A stretch of 64,000 nucleotides of DNA, from assembly GCF_013778455.1 (NCBI RefSeq), contig NZ_JACEHE010000003.1:124001-188000 (forward strand), in the 5' to 3' direction. Position numbers and translations under genes: made by a program. Numbering within the stretch: the first letter of the stretch is position 1; each line of letters opens with the position of its first letter. The notes under the pieces are model-generated. The model was not told the DNA's origin. It did not search any database and worked only from the letters and a program-made list of their open reading frames with translations. This document shows, piece after piece, positions 36,466-45,474 of the stretch. Source of the stretch: Streptomyces himalayensis subsp. himalayensis. Lineage in GTDB: Bacteria > Actinomycetota > Actinomycetes > Streptomycetales > Streptomycetaceae.

Positions 36466-37536
36466 ATGAGCACTCCCGAGATCACCTCGCTGGCCTTTCT
36501 CACCCCGGGCAACTTCGCCGACGACGACCCGTACACGGGCCTGGAGGAGACGCTGCAGCTGTTCGAGTACGGCGAACGGCTCGGCTTCGACGGCGCCTGG
36601 ATCCGGCAACGCCACCTCGAGCACGGCGTCGGCTCGGCCGCGGTGTTCCTCGCCGCGGCCGGCCAGCGCACCGAGCGGGTCGAGCTGGGGACCGCGGTCA
36701 TCCCGATCGGGTACGAGAGCCCGTTCAGGCTGGCCGAGGACCTGTCGCTGGCCGACGTACTGTCCCGCGGACGGCTGCAGGTCGGCTTCAGCACCGGCAT
36801 GCCGCACGCCGAGCTGCTCGGCGATCTGGTGTACGACGGGGACTGGCGCAGCTTCGACCTGTCCTACGGCAGGATCGCCCGCCTCGTCGACAACCTGCGC
36901 GGCCACTATCTCGGCGCCCCGGACACGGTGATCCACTCGCCCGGCAACACCCAGCGGCCGCGGCTGCAACCGCACAACCCCGGCCTGGTGGACCGGATCT
37001 GGTACGGCGGAGGCAGCCTGCGCTCGGTCCGCTGGGCCGCCGAGACCGGCCTGAACCTGCTGTCCGGAAACATCGTCAGCAGCGAGGGCACCGACGACTT
37101 CACCACGGCCCAGCTGAACCTGCTCTCCGAGTACCGGCGCACCCTGGGCGACGCCCGGTCGGCGGCACGGGTGGCGCTGGGGCGGGTGATCGTGCCGCTC
37201 GACAGCGCCGACGCGGCCACCCGGGCCCGCTACCGGGACTACGCGGCCGGCCGGCACGAGCGCACCCTGGCGCCGCGGACCTTTGGCCCGAAGCAGATAC
37301 TGTTCGCCCCGGACGTGGTCGGGACCGCCGAGCAGATCCTGGAGCAGTTGACCGCGGACCCCGTGGTCGCGTCGGTGTCGGAGCTGCGCCTGGAACTGCC
37401 GTACGAGTTCCATCGGGAGGAGTACGAGCAGATCCTGCACGATGTACGCCACCTGATCGCGCCCGAGCTGGGCTGGCTGCCCGCCGAGGAGGACGCCGCA
37501 GCCAGGCAGCCCATCAAGGCCGGGCGCACGGCCTGA
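36466..37536 (+). CDS. LLM-class oxidoreductase (luciferase-like)
   Basis: This 356-residue protein of the bacterial-luciferase superfamily has ITSLAFLTPGNFADDDPYTG at the N-terminus, RVELGTAVIPIGYESPFRLAE (about 71-91) and DVLSRGRLQVGFSTGMP. It differs from the NtaA-type LLMs of the window and is closer to the general COG2141 group, where either FMN or F420 can be the cofactor. It lies 13 bases after the fused ATPase, so it probably processes the imported compound. It carries no SsuD hallmark. Confidence 0.87.
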   Translation: MSTPEITSLAFLTPGNFADDDPYTGLEETLQLFEYGERLGFDGAWIRQRHLEHGVGSAAVFLAAAGQRTERVELGTAVIPIGYESPFRLAEDLSLADVLSRGRLQVGFSTGMPHAELLGDLVYDGDWRSFDLSYGRIARLVDNLRGHYLGAPDTVIHSPGNTQRPRLQPHNPGLVDRIWYGGGSLRSVRWAAETGLNLLSGNIVSSEGTDDFTTAQLNLLSEYRRTLGDARSAARVALGRVIVPLDSADAATRARYRDYAAGRHERTLAPRTFGPKQILFAPDVVGTAEQILEQLTADPVVASVSELRLELPYEFHREEYEQILHDVRHLIAPELGWLPAEEDAAARQPIKAGRTA

Positions 37537-37987
37537 GTGTCCTTGCACGTCGAGGCGAACGCGGCAGCACGCGACCGTCGCGTTGGATTGCGTCAGGGCG
37601 ACTATCGCGTCTGGGCGACTAGGGGGCGCAGAGCGGGCTGCAGGATTGACGCTGCAACCGCATTCGATGAATCGCCGCAGGCCGAGAGGGGCGCTCTGGC
37701 CGACAACACGACAACACCGCACAGCTCCATGCACGCTCGGCTCTGTTCGTCCTGGTCCAAGGCCAAACCGCCGAGGTGCAGTCAGCCCAACTCGCCAACG
37801 CCGCAGCGGCAGGCCTCGGCAAGGTCGATCTGTTCACCCTCTGACACGTGGGTCGTACGGAAACCGGCCCGCCGCCCGGACACGACGGCACGCCTGCCTG
37901 CGTTCTCCGTCCGCACACCGACGCCTCACTCTCCATATCCAACCCCGACCGGCTTCGCGCCGGCGGCGGCCAGCAGCGATCGGAAGC
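37537..37987. other. Intergenic region before the SsuD-like gene, with possible gene remnant
   Basis: No intact gene is seen. One + frame around 37727-37843 reads like the end of a protein (LFVLVQGQTAEVQSAQLANA, ending GKVDLFTL and a stop), but it has no start and I do not recognise it. No convincing leader peptide or terminator was found, although the SsuD-like gene needs a promoter here. Confidence 0.3.
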
Positions 37988-39064
37988 ATGATGAGTCTGG
38001 AATTCCTCTGGTACATCCCCAACACCGTCGAACCGGGACACCGTGGCGACGACACAACATCTGGCTGGGGGTCCATCGAATATTCAACGGAACTCGCCCG
38101 TACGGCAGAAGATCACGGCTGGGGCGGCGCCCTGATCGGCACCGGATGGGGGCGTCCGGACACCTTCACCGTCGCCACGGCTCTGGCGGCTCGGACCACG
38201 ACGTTCAAGCCTTTGATCGCGATTCGTCCCGGCTATTGGCAGCCGGCTCATTTCGCCAGCGCGGCGGCGACGCTCGACCAACTCACTCGTGGACGCGTCC
38301 TCGTCAACATCGTCAGCGGACTGGACAACCTGGCCGCGTACGGCGACACACGCATCGACCCGGCGCAACGGTACGCCCGCACACAGGAGTTCCTGCATCT
38401 CGTGCGGCGCCTCTGGACCGAAGAGGACGTCACGTTCAAGGGCGAGCATTTCCAGGTCACCGGATCCACTGTCGCGCCACGCCCGTACGGCACCGATGAG
38501 CGGCCGCATCCGACGCTCTACTTCGGCGGTGCATCCGAGGCCGCGCAACGGGTGTCGGCGGCCGAGGCCGACGTTCAGCTCTTCTGGGGTGAGCCACTCG
38601 ACGGGCTCGCCGAACGCATCGACCGGCTCAAGACGTTGAGCGAGCAGGTGGGCCGTCGGCACAAACCACTCGAGTTCGGGCTGCGGATCACGACACTGGT
38701 GCGCGACACCACCGAGGAAGCATGGCGCGACGCCGAGGCAAAGGTCGCGAAGATGGCCGCAAGCGCCGGCGAGACCACCTGGACGGGAAACCGCAGGACG
38801 GCAGTCGGGCAGCAGCGCCTCTTCGATCTCGCCGAGCGCGGCGAGGTGCTCGACACCTGCCTCTACACCACCCCGGGCAAGTACGGCGGCGGCGGAGCGG
38901 GAACCACCTGGCTCGTCGGCTCCGCCGACGACGTCGCCACGGCCCTGCACAACTACCGCAAGCTCGGCATCACCCACTTCGTCCTGTCCGACACCCCCTA
39001 CAAGCAGGAGATCAGTCGCATCGGTGACCACCTGCTGCCCAAGCTGCGCGAACCGGTGACGTGA
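37988..39064 (+). CDS. SsuD-like alkanesulfonate monooxygenase
   Basis: This 358-residue LLM enzyme has LEFLWYIPNTVEPGHRGDDT at the N-terminus, then FKPLIAIRPGYWQPAHFASA (about 70-89), RVLVNIVSGLDNLAAYGD and the C-terminal ITHFVLSDTPYKQEI. This is the SsuD layout, which oxidises alkanesulfonates with FMNH2 and O2 to aldehyde and sulfite. Two adjacent ATGs (37988 and 37991) follow GGAAGC; either could be the start. It is a single gene with no transporter or reductase attached and would depend on flavin reduced elsewhere. The exact sulfonate is unknown. Confidence 0.88.
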   Translation: MMSLEFLWYIPNTVEPGHRGDDTTSGWGSIEYSTELARTAEDHGWGGALIGTGWGRPDTFTVATALAARTTTFKPLIAIRPGYWQPAHFASAAATLDQLTRGRVLVNIVSGLDNLAAYGDTRIDPAQRYARTQEFLHLVRRLWTEEDVTFKGEHFQVTGSTVAPRPYGTDERPHPTLYFGGASEAAQRVSAAEADVQLFWGEPLDGLAERIDRLKTLSEQVGRRHKPLEFGLRITTLVRDTTEEAWRDAEAKVAKMAASAGETTWTGNRRTAVGQQRLFDLAERGEVLDTCLYTTPGKYGGGGAGTTWLVGSADDVATALHNYRKLGITHFVLSDTPYKQEISRIGDHLLPKLREPVT

Positions 39065-39524
39065 CGGGCACGGCACTATCACGGGAATCCGTTGAAAATT
39101 CCCCGGCCGTAACGACACCGCACCCACACCCCAGACCCCGAGGCCACCTCGCACACCCTCAGCGAAGCAGCCCACGGCCCCTCCGTCAGTACCCCACACA
39201 AGATCACCTACAGAGGCCCGGTATTGCGTCTAGGGGGCGGACGGTGAGGGTGCTTTCGGCGGGAACGGGCATGGCGGCAGCACTCTCGTGCGACGGGGAA
39301 CAGCGGTGGAAGGGCAGGGGGAGACACGGACGGCGTGGGCGCCAGGGCGGCGGCGAATGCCGCGCCACGGCCACCTGGGTGGACGGCAAGCAGGCTTTGA
39401 CGCTTCACCGGCGCAAGGGCACGCACGCCTTGACACGTACAGACTGCTGCAACACTCCTGTCGTAATCGCGGCGCATGATGGATCACCTGGCCGTGCATC
39501 GACGACCGTCTGGGGGCGTGCACC
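39065..39524. other. Intergenic region before the sugar-type ABC operon
   Basis: No intact gene is recognised. TTGACA at 39430-39435 could be a -35 element for the importer, but no good -10 follows at the right distance. A short stretch near 39300-39360 resembles one near 61740-61790 (shared core GGGCGGCGGCGAA), too short to interpret. Confidence 0.3.
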
Positions 39525-40769
39525 ATGACCATCAGCCGCAGGGCGCTGCTTGCCGCGGGGGCGGGCGTCGGACTGCTCACCGCCTGCGGGTCCAACACCG
39601 GGCGCGGCGATGGCAGCGGTGCGGGGCCGAAGCTGTCGCAGTGGTACCACCAATACGGCGAGGCGGGCACCGAGCAGGCGGTGAAGCGGTACGCAGCCGC
39701 CTACAAGAAGGCCGAGGTCACCGTGCAGTGGCGGCCCGGCAACTACGACCAGCAGACCGCCGCCGCGCTGCTCACCGAATCCGGCCCCGACGTCTTCGAG
39801 GGCGGCCCCACCCTCGATCAGATCCAGGGCGGCCAGGTCGTCGACCTCACCGACCTGCTCGAGGGCGTCAAGGACGACTTCAACCCGGCCGTGCTCACCC
39901 CGAAGACGTATGACGGGAAGATCTGGGGCATCCCGCAGGTCATCGACATGCAGCTGCTCTACTACCGCAAGAGCCTGCTGAAGGACGCGGGCGTGGAGCC
40001 GCCGACCACCCTCGACGCGCTGGTCGACGCCGCCAGGAAGCTGACCACGAAGAAGGTCAAGGGGCTCTTCCTCGGCAACGACGGCGGCGCCGGTGTCCTC
40101 GGCGGAACTCCGCTGTACGCGGCCGGACTTCAGCTCGTCACCGAGGACGGCAAGGTCGGATTCGACGACCCGGCCGCCGCCCTCGCCCTCGCCAAGATCT
40201 ACCAGCTGTACGCCGACAAGTCCCTGCTCCTCGGCGCCCCCACCGACTGGTCGGACCCGTCCGCCTTCCTCCAGGGCCTGACCGCCATGCAGTGGTCCGG
40301 TCTGTGGGCGCTGCCCCAGGTACAGAAGGAACTCGGCGACGACTTCGGGGTGCTGCCGTTCCCCAAGGACGGATCGGGCAGTCCCGCCGTCCCCGTCGGC
40401 GCGTTCGGGGCCGCCGTCAGCGCCCGCAGCAAGCACAAGGAGGCGGCCAGCGACTTCGTGAAGTGGTTGTGGGTCGAACGCGCCGATTACCAGGAGGACT
40501 TCGCGCTCTCCTACGGCTTCCACATCCCCGCCCGTATCTCTCTCGCCAAGAAGGCCGACAAGCTGAAGACGGGCGCGGCCGCCGAGGCCGTCCGTTTCAC
40601 CACCGACCACGGCTACGCCCAGCCGCTGCTGTGGACCCCCGCCAGCCAGACCGCCTACCAGGACGCGCTGAGCCGGATCATCAAGAGCGGAGCCAACCCG
40701 GAGAGCGAGCTGAGGACGGTCGTCCGGAAGGTATCGGCCGAACTGGACCGGGTGAAGAAGAAGTCGTGA
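39525..40769 (+). CDS. ABC sugar-type substrate-binding lipoprotein (SBP_bac_1)
   Basis: This 414-residue exported lipoprotein has a twin-arginine-like lipoprotein signal (MTISRRALLAAGAGVGLLTAC, Cys about 21) and a family-1 layout: FEGGPTLDQIQGGQVVDLTD, YDGKIWGIPQVIDMQLLYY and AMQWSGLWALPQ. It binds a carbohydrate or related ligand for the two permeases downstream. The ligand cannot be told from sequence. The gene is coupled to the permease by a four-base overlap (GTGA). Confidence 0.9.
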   Translation: MTISRRALLAAGAGVGLLTACGSNTGRGDGSGAGPKLSQWYHQYGEAGTEQAVKRYAAAYKKAEVTVQWRPGNYDQQTAAALLTESGPDVFEGGPTLDQIQGGQVVDLTDLLEGVKDDFNPAVLTPKTYDGKIWGIPQVIDMQLLYYRKSLLKDAGVEPPTTLDALVDAARKLTTKKVKGLFLGNDGGAGVLGGTPLYAAGLQLVTEDGKVGFDDPAAALALAKIYQLYADKSLLLGAPTDWSDPSAFLQGLTAMQWSGLWALPQVQKELGDDFGVLPFPKDGSGSPAVPVGAFGAAVSARSKHKEAASDFVKWLWVERADYQEDFALSYGFHIPARISLAKKADKLKTGAAAEAVRFTTDHGYAQPLLWTPASQTAYQDALSRIIKSGANPESELRTVVRKVSAELDRVKKKS

Positions 40770-41677
40770 CGGCCGAACGCAGAGTGCGGAACCACACTCT
40801 CTGGTTCTGGATCTTCGTCGGGCCGTTCGCCCTCGGGCTCGGTCTGTTCACGTACGTCCCGCTGCTGTGGAGCGTCGGCCTCAGCTTCTTCGACGCCCAC
40901 AACACCGTCACGCCCACCGAGTTCGTCGGCCTCGACAACTACCAGGCAGTGCTGTCGGACGACGCCTTCACCGACAGTCTGCGCACCTTCCTGGTCTTCA
41001 CGGCGTTCATCGTGCCCGCGACGTACGTCCTCTCGCTCGCCCTCGCCCTGATGGTCAACCGGGTGCGCCGGGCGCAGGCGTTCTTCCGGTCGGTGTTCTT
41101 CCTTCCGGCCGCGTGCAGTTACGTCGTCGCGGCCCTCATCTGGAAGATGTCCATCTTCAACGGGGTGCGGTTCGGGCTCGCCAACACCGTGCTCGGCTGG
41201 TTCGGCGGCGACCCGATCGCCTGGCTGTCGACCACCGACCCGCCCTGGTACTGGCTGGTGATCGTGACGGTACGGCTGTGGCTCCAGGCGGGCTTCTACA
41301 TGATCCTGTTCCTGGCCGGGCTGCAGCGGATCGATCCCGGGCTGTACGAGGCCGCCGCGGTCGACGGCGCCCGGCCCGGCTGGCAGGTGCTGCGGCACAT
41401 CACGCTGCCGCAACTGCGCGCCACGTCGATCGCGGTCGTCCTGCTCCTCGTCATCAACGCCTTCCAGGCCTTCGACGAGTTCTACAACCTCCTCTCGGAC
41501 GCCCGCGGGTACCCGCCGTACGCCCGTCCGCCGCTCGTCTACCTCTACTACATCGCCCTCGGCCAGGGGCAGAACCTCGGGCTCGGCAGCGCGGGCGCGG
41601 TGGTTCTCGCGCTGATCATCGTGGTGGTGACGGTGGGTCAGGCACGCTGGTTCGGTCTGGGCAGGAGGGAGGAGTGA
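40766..41677 (+). CDS. ABC sugar-type permease (MalF-like)
   Basis: This 303-residue inner-membrane protein has six hydrophobic segments and the EAA loop YEAAAVDGARPGWQVLRHITLPQL. The GTG start overlaps the binding-protein stop. No ATPase gene is present in this operon, which is normal for streptomycete sugar importers that share the ATPase MsiK encoded elsewhere. Confidence 0.92.
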   Translation: MTAERRVRNHTLWFWIFVGPFALGLGLFTYVPLLWSVGLSFFDAHNTVTPTEFVGLDNYQAVLSDDAFTDSLRTFLVFTAFIVPATYVLSLALALMVNRVRRAQAFFRSVFFLPAACSYVVAALIWKMSIFNGVRFGLANTVLGWFGGDPIAWLSTTDPPWYWLVIVTVRLWLQAGFYMILFLAGLQRIDPGLYEAAAVDGARPGWQVLRHITLPQLRATSIAVVLLLVINAFQAFDEFYNLLSDARGYPPYARPPLVYLYYIALGQGQNLGLGSAGAVVLALIIVVVTVGQARWFGLGRREE

Positions 41678-41679
41678 CC

Positions 41680-42513
41680 ATGGAAGACGCGGTGGTACGG
41701 GTCGGGCGGGCCCTGCGGCTCGTCCTGCTGATCGCGCTGGCTCTGCTCTTCCTCATCCCCTTCTATCTCCTCGTGCGCAACGGGCTGTCGAGCGAGCAGG
41801 ACATCACCTCGCCGCAGTGGACCTTCTTCCCCTCGGATGTGAGGTGGGGGAACGTACGGGAACTCTTCGCCGACACCTCCGTCCCCTTCGCCCGCTCGCT
41901 GCTCAACTCCGCGCTGATCGCGGTCGCAACGACGCTCGGTACGCTGCTGCTCGCCTCGCTCGCCGGGTACGGCCTCGCCCGCATCCCCTACCGGCACGCG
42001 AACAAGGTCTTCTACGCGATCCTCGGCACCCTGATGGTTCCGGCCGCCGTCACCTTCGTCCCGAGCTTCGTGCTCGTGTCGTCGCTGGGCTGGATCTCGA
42101 CCCTCCGGGGGTTGATCATCCCGACGCTGTTCTCGGCCTTCGCCTGCTTCGTCTTCCGTCAGTACTTCCTCGGATTCCCCAGGGAGTTGGAGGACGCGGC
42201 GCAGGTCGACGGGCTGGGTTACTGGCGGACGTACTGGCTGATCGTCGTGCCGAACGCACGGCCCGTGTTCGCCGCCGTAGGGACGATCGTGTTCATCGGC
42301 GCGTGGAACTCCTTCCTGTGGCCGCTGGTGATCGGACAGGACCGGAACGCCTGGACGGTGCAGGTGGCGCTGTCGTCCTTCACCACGTCCCAGGTCATCA
42401 AGTTGCACGAGCTGTTCGTCGCGGCGGCCGTGTCGATCCTGCCGTTGCTGGTCGTGTTCCTCTGCTTCCAGCGGTGGATCGTGGCAGGGGTGGAACGGTC
42501 AGGGATCGACTGA
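41680..42513 (+). CDS. ABC sugar-type permease (MalG-like)
   Basis: This 277-residue partner permease has the EAA loop LEDAAQVDGLGYWRTYWLIVVPNARP near residues 170-195. I choose the ATG at 41680, because GGAGG lies six to eight bases before it; a GTG two codons earlier overlaps the upstream stop. It is the last gene of the importer operon. Confidence 0.92.
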   Translation: MEDAVVRVGRALRLVLLIALALLFLIPFYLLVRNGLSSEQDITSPQWTFFPSDVRWGNVRELFADTSVPFARSLLNSALIAVATTLGTLLLASLAGYGLARIPYRHANKVFYAILGTLMVPAAVTFVPSFVLVSSLGWISTLRGLIIPTLFSAFACFVFRQYFLGFPRELEDAAQVDGLGYWRTYWLIVVPNARPVFAAVGTIVFIGAWNSFLWPLVIGQDRNAWTVQVALSSFTTSQVIKLHELFVAAAVSILPLLVVFLCFQRWIVAGVERSGID

Positions 42514-42689
42514 GGGCTGCAGCGAGCCGCGGCCGTCGACCACCAGGTCCGTGCCGACAACGGACACCGCGTCGTCGGAAGCCAGTTACGGCAACCATTC
42601 ACCGAGCCGGAACACATGCCGGTGCGCCCCGTGGCGCCGCACGTCACGGGGTGGGCCGGGAGCAGCGCCCCCGATACGTACGTGGCAGC

Positions 42690-43040
42690 GTGAGGGACTG
42701 GTTCTGCCGGTACCCGGACACGGTGAAGGGCCCGGAGCCGTGCACACCGTCCGCGCACCGTCGCTCCGGGGTGCTGGCCGTGTCGGCGGGCGAGACCAGG
42801 CCGAGCGCAGCGGTCGAAGTGGCCTGCAAGAACTCGGCGTCGGGCCGGTCGAAGATGACCTTGGCGGTCAGTCGGTCGACGGCCTCCGTACCGCGATAGT
42901 CGGTGAGGTATCCCTGCGCCAGGATCGCGAGGCCGCCGAGCTTCGGTATGGCGTCGAAGTTCTTCTTGACCGCCTCAGCGTCGACGGACGTGCCGTCGCT
43001 GAAGGTCGCCCCGGAGCGTAGGCGGAAGATGAAGCGGGCA
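42690..43040 (-). pseudogene. Fragment of a family-5 substrate-binding protein
   Basis: On the - strand a run of about 115 residues (RLRSGATFSDGTSVDAEAVK, then KLGGLAILAQGYLTDYRG and HGSGPFTVSGYRQNQSLTL) aligns with residues about 105-225 of the binding protein at 31253-32872. Both ends are missing: there is no signal peptide and no C-terminal lobe. It is a relic of a second copy of that receptor, left between the sugar importer and the SnoaL-like gene. Confidence 0.82.
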
Positions 43041-43239
43041 AGGGCGAACGTGGCGACACGGACGGGGAAAAGCGATGCACGCATGACCGCTTTCGTCCCG
43101 TGGACCGGCATTGGTGAAACTCAATGACCGTCGTACCGTGGCGAGTTACAGCAAGGGCAGTCAATGGCGTGGTCTCGAGGAGCGGGAAACTCCGTGGCAT
43201 CATGAAAAGAAATCCCCCAGCGGCCCGGAAAGGAACGAC

Positions 43240-43725
43240 ATGGCCTCCTCGAACGACGATCTCCTGGCCACCATCGCAGCGGAGCGGGAGATTTACCGGA
43301 CCTTCTACAAGTTCTTCCGGCTGGTGGACACCAACCAGTACGAGCAGCTCGTCGAGTGCTTCACGAAGGACGCGCTGATCGCCTACGACGTGATGCCGGG
43401 GCCCACCCAGCGCTTCCACGGGCGCGACGAGTTCACCGCGTTCATGTCGGCCGGCCGACCCGGGAAGCGTGAGCGTACGGTCGCGCACGTCCTCGGCCAG
43501 ACGCTCATCGAGTGGACCGACGGCAGGCCTCACCTGCAGGCTTATGCGACGGTGTGGCACTGGAGCGCCACCCGCACGGTCGCCGGCCGGCACCGGCCGG
43601 CGGACTGGACCGTGGTGGGCCTGGTCGAGGACGACTTCGAGCAGGAGGACGGCCGCTGGCTCATCAGCCGCCGGTACGTGGCACCGGTCGCGGGACTCGT
43701 GGCGGCCGGGAATGCGCCGATGTAG
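43240..43725 (+). CDS. SnoaL/NTF2-like protein
   Basis: This 161-residue cone-fold protein has helices EREIYRTFYKFFRLVDTNQY, then ALIAYDVMPGPTQRFHGRDEF, and late strands ADWTVVGLVEDDFEQEDGRW. The start ATG at 43240 has AAGGA upstream; open sequence before it is not coding. Family members include small-molecule isomerases, hydroxylases and dehydratases, many acting in degradation or polyketide tailoring. No partner gene is adjacent, so its substrate is unknown. Confidence 0.8.
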   Translation: MASSNDDLLATIAAEREIYRTFYKFFRLVDTNQYEQLVECFTKDALIAYDVMPGPTQRFHGRDEFTAFMSAGRPGKRERTVAHVLGQTLIEWTDGRPHLQAYATVWHWSATRTVAGRHRPADWTVVGLVEDDFEQEDGRWLISRRYVAPVAGLVAAGNAPM

Positions 43726-43770
43726 CAGATTCCCCGACGGGCGCACGGACGGAGACCGATGTGCAGGACA

Positions 43771-43884
43771 AGTGTCACCGATGTCGCCGAATAAGCGTGA
43801 CCGATGCTTCCGAACAGACGTCCCCGATGTCCGAAATAAGTGTCACCGGTGTTACCGAATAAGTTTCACCGCCGTCGGTGAATA
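43771..43884. repeat. Five degenerate tandem copies of a ~23-bp unit
   Basis: Units begin at 43771 with a consensus close to AGTGTCACCGATGTCNCCGAATA. They recur about every 22-23 bases (AGCGTGACCGATGCTTCCGA, GACGTCCCCGATGTCCGAA, AGTGTCACCGGTGTTACCGA, AGTTTCACCGCCGTCGGTGA). The series lies right after the SnoaL-like gene and is more AT-rich than its surroundings. Runs of TGTCACCGATGTC-type units are reminiscent of binding sites at insertion-sequence ends, but no transposase remains. Confidence 0.8.
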
Positions 43885-44037
43885 ACCGGCAAACCTGTCC
43901 GGGAACATCTCCCGGAGGTGTCGCTCGGCCGTCGCGGAATGGCGACGCCCGGACCCGTCCCTGCGGACTGTGGCATCGTTCACGTTAGACCCGCGGGGTC
44001 AGAGTCGAGCATAGAATTTCGGACAAGCCGGTCCCGG

Positions 44038-44135
44038 CGCCGACCTGATCGAGACCTTCGCCGGCCCGGTGCCGGTGCTGGTCATCTGTGAGTTGCTCGG
44101 CATCCCCGACAAGGACCGCGACGGCGAGCGATGGC
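44038..44135 (+). pseudogene. Cytochrome P450 fragment
   Basis: About 31 codons read [20 protein letters not shown] then IPDKDRD, which is the region after helix C to E of bacterial CYP105/107-type P450s. There is no start, heme-binding cysteine loop or continuation, so only a short relic remains. Confidence 0.65.
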
Positions 44136-44282
44136 CGCCTACCTTGGTGAGTTGATACGGCGTCAGCGCAGAACGCCCTGTGACGGCATCCTCGGACCGA
44201 CACTCTGCGGACCCTCCACGGGCAACATGCCGCATGACCAGGCCGGATGACTTACCGGCACCCGCAGAGTCGCCGGCTCTGT

Positions 44283-45428
44283 TCAGCGGCCCGCGAAGGG
44301 GACGGTACCGGGCTCTGTCCTCCGCGTCCCGGCAGGGTGCTGCCACAGGCCGCGCGCGGCGAGCAGCGGGAGGACGCCCTCGCCGAACCAGTAGGCCTCC
44401 TCCAGGTGCGGGTAGCCGGAAAGCACGAACTCCTCGATGCCCAGCGCGTGGTACTCGGCGATCCGCTCGGCGACCTCGGTGTGGCTGCCGACCAGGGCCG
44501 TGCCCGCGCCGCCGCGCACCAGGCCGACACCGGCCCACAGGTTGGGGTAGATCTCCAGATCGCCGGTGGATCCGCCGTGCAGAGCGAGCATCCGGCGCTG
44601 ACCCACGGACTCGCTGCGGGCCAGCCCGGCCTGTACTTGGGCGATGGTGCCCGGGTCCACGGGGGACAGCAGGCGTTCGGCCTCGGCCCAGGCCTGGGCG
44701 GCCGTGTCCCGGGTGATGACGTGCAGGCGGATGCCGAACCGGATCTCGCGGCCCTCTTCGGCGGCGAGCTTCCGGATCCAGGCGATCTTCTCCGCGACCT
44801 GCGCCGGCGGCTCACCCCAGGTGAGGTAGACGTCCGAGTGGCGGGCGGCGACGGGACCGGCCGCGGCCGACGATCCACCGAAGTAGATCGGCGGGGCCGT
44901 CTCGGGCAGCCGGTGCAGCTGCGCGCCCTCGACGCGCAGGTGCGTGCCCGCGTGATCCACCGTCTCGCCCCGCCACAGCGCGCGGACGATGCCGAGGAAC
45001 TCGTCGGCGCGGGCGTAGCGGGCGTCCTTGTCCAGGAAGTCGCCGTAGGCGCGCTGCTCGTGCGACTCACCGCCGGTGACCACGTTGAGCAGCAGACGGC
45101 CGTTGGACTGGCGCTGGTAGGTGGCGGCCATCTGGGCCGAGGTGGTCGGTGAGATCTGGCCCGGCCGGAAGGCCACCAGGAACTTCAGCCGCTCGGTGAC
45201 CTCTACCAGCATCGCGGTGCTCAGCCAGGCGTCCTCGCACCAGGCCCCGGTGGGCGTGAGCGCGCCTACGAACCCCAACTGCTCGGCGCTGCGCGCGATC
45301 TGGCCCAGGTAGGCGGTCGTGGGCGGGCGGTCGCCGCCGGCCGCGCCGGTGCGCACGCCGTGGCCGCCGCCGACGATGTCGCGGCTGTCGCCGTTGGTGG
45401 GCAGGAACCAGTGGAAGGTGAGTGACAT
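44283..45428 (-). CDS. SsuD-like alkanesulfonate monooxygenase
   Basis: This 381-residue LLM enzyme opens SLTFHWFLPTNGDSRDIVG, has FLVAFRPGQISPTTSAQMAA (about 82-101), LLLNVVTGGESHEQRAYGDF and the C-terminal GIEEFVLSGYPHLEEAYWFG, all typical of SsuD, which releases sulfite from alkanesulfonates with FMNH2 and O2. It lies 46 bases after an acyl-CoA-dehydrogenase-like gene on the same strand, so it belongs to the operon headed by the cysteine-rich leader at 48219-48314. Confidence 0.92.
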   Translation of the reverse strand: MSLTFHWFLPTNGDSRDIVGGGHGVRTGAAGGDRPPTTAYLGQIARSAEQLGFVGALTPTGAWCEDAWLSTAMLVEVTERLKFLVAFRPGQISPTTSAQMAATYQRQSNGRLLLNVVTGGESHEQRAYGDFLDKDARYARADEFLGIVRALWRGETVDHAGTHLRVEGAQLHRLPETAPPIYFGGSSAAAGPVAARHSDVYLTWGEPPAQVAEKIAWIRKLAAEEGREIRFGIRLHVITRDTAAQAWAEAERLLSPVDPGTIAQVQAGLARSESVGQRRMLALHGGSTGDLEIYPNLWAGVGLVRGGAGTALVGSHTEVAERIAEYHALGIEEFVLSGYPHLEEAYWFGEGVLPLLAARGLWQHPAGTRRTEPGTVPFAGR

Positions 45429-45474
45429 GACGGGATCCTCGGTTGGGTGTTGCGGTTGCGGTGGGGCGAGCGGG

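Noticed and set aside
37870..37990. TRRHACLRSPS motif upstream of the SsuD-like gene as a leader peptide
   Set aside because: It runs in frame into the SsuD-like start with no stop and lacks a start codon with a ribosome site; probably chance.
39290..39370. Similarity to 61740-61790 as a dispersed repeat
   Set aside because: The shared core is about 30 bases of GC-rich sequence with mismatches; too weak.
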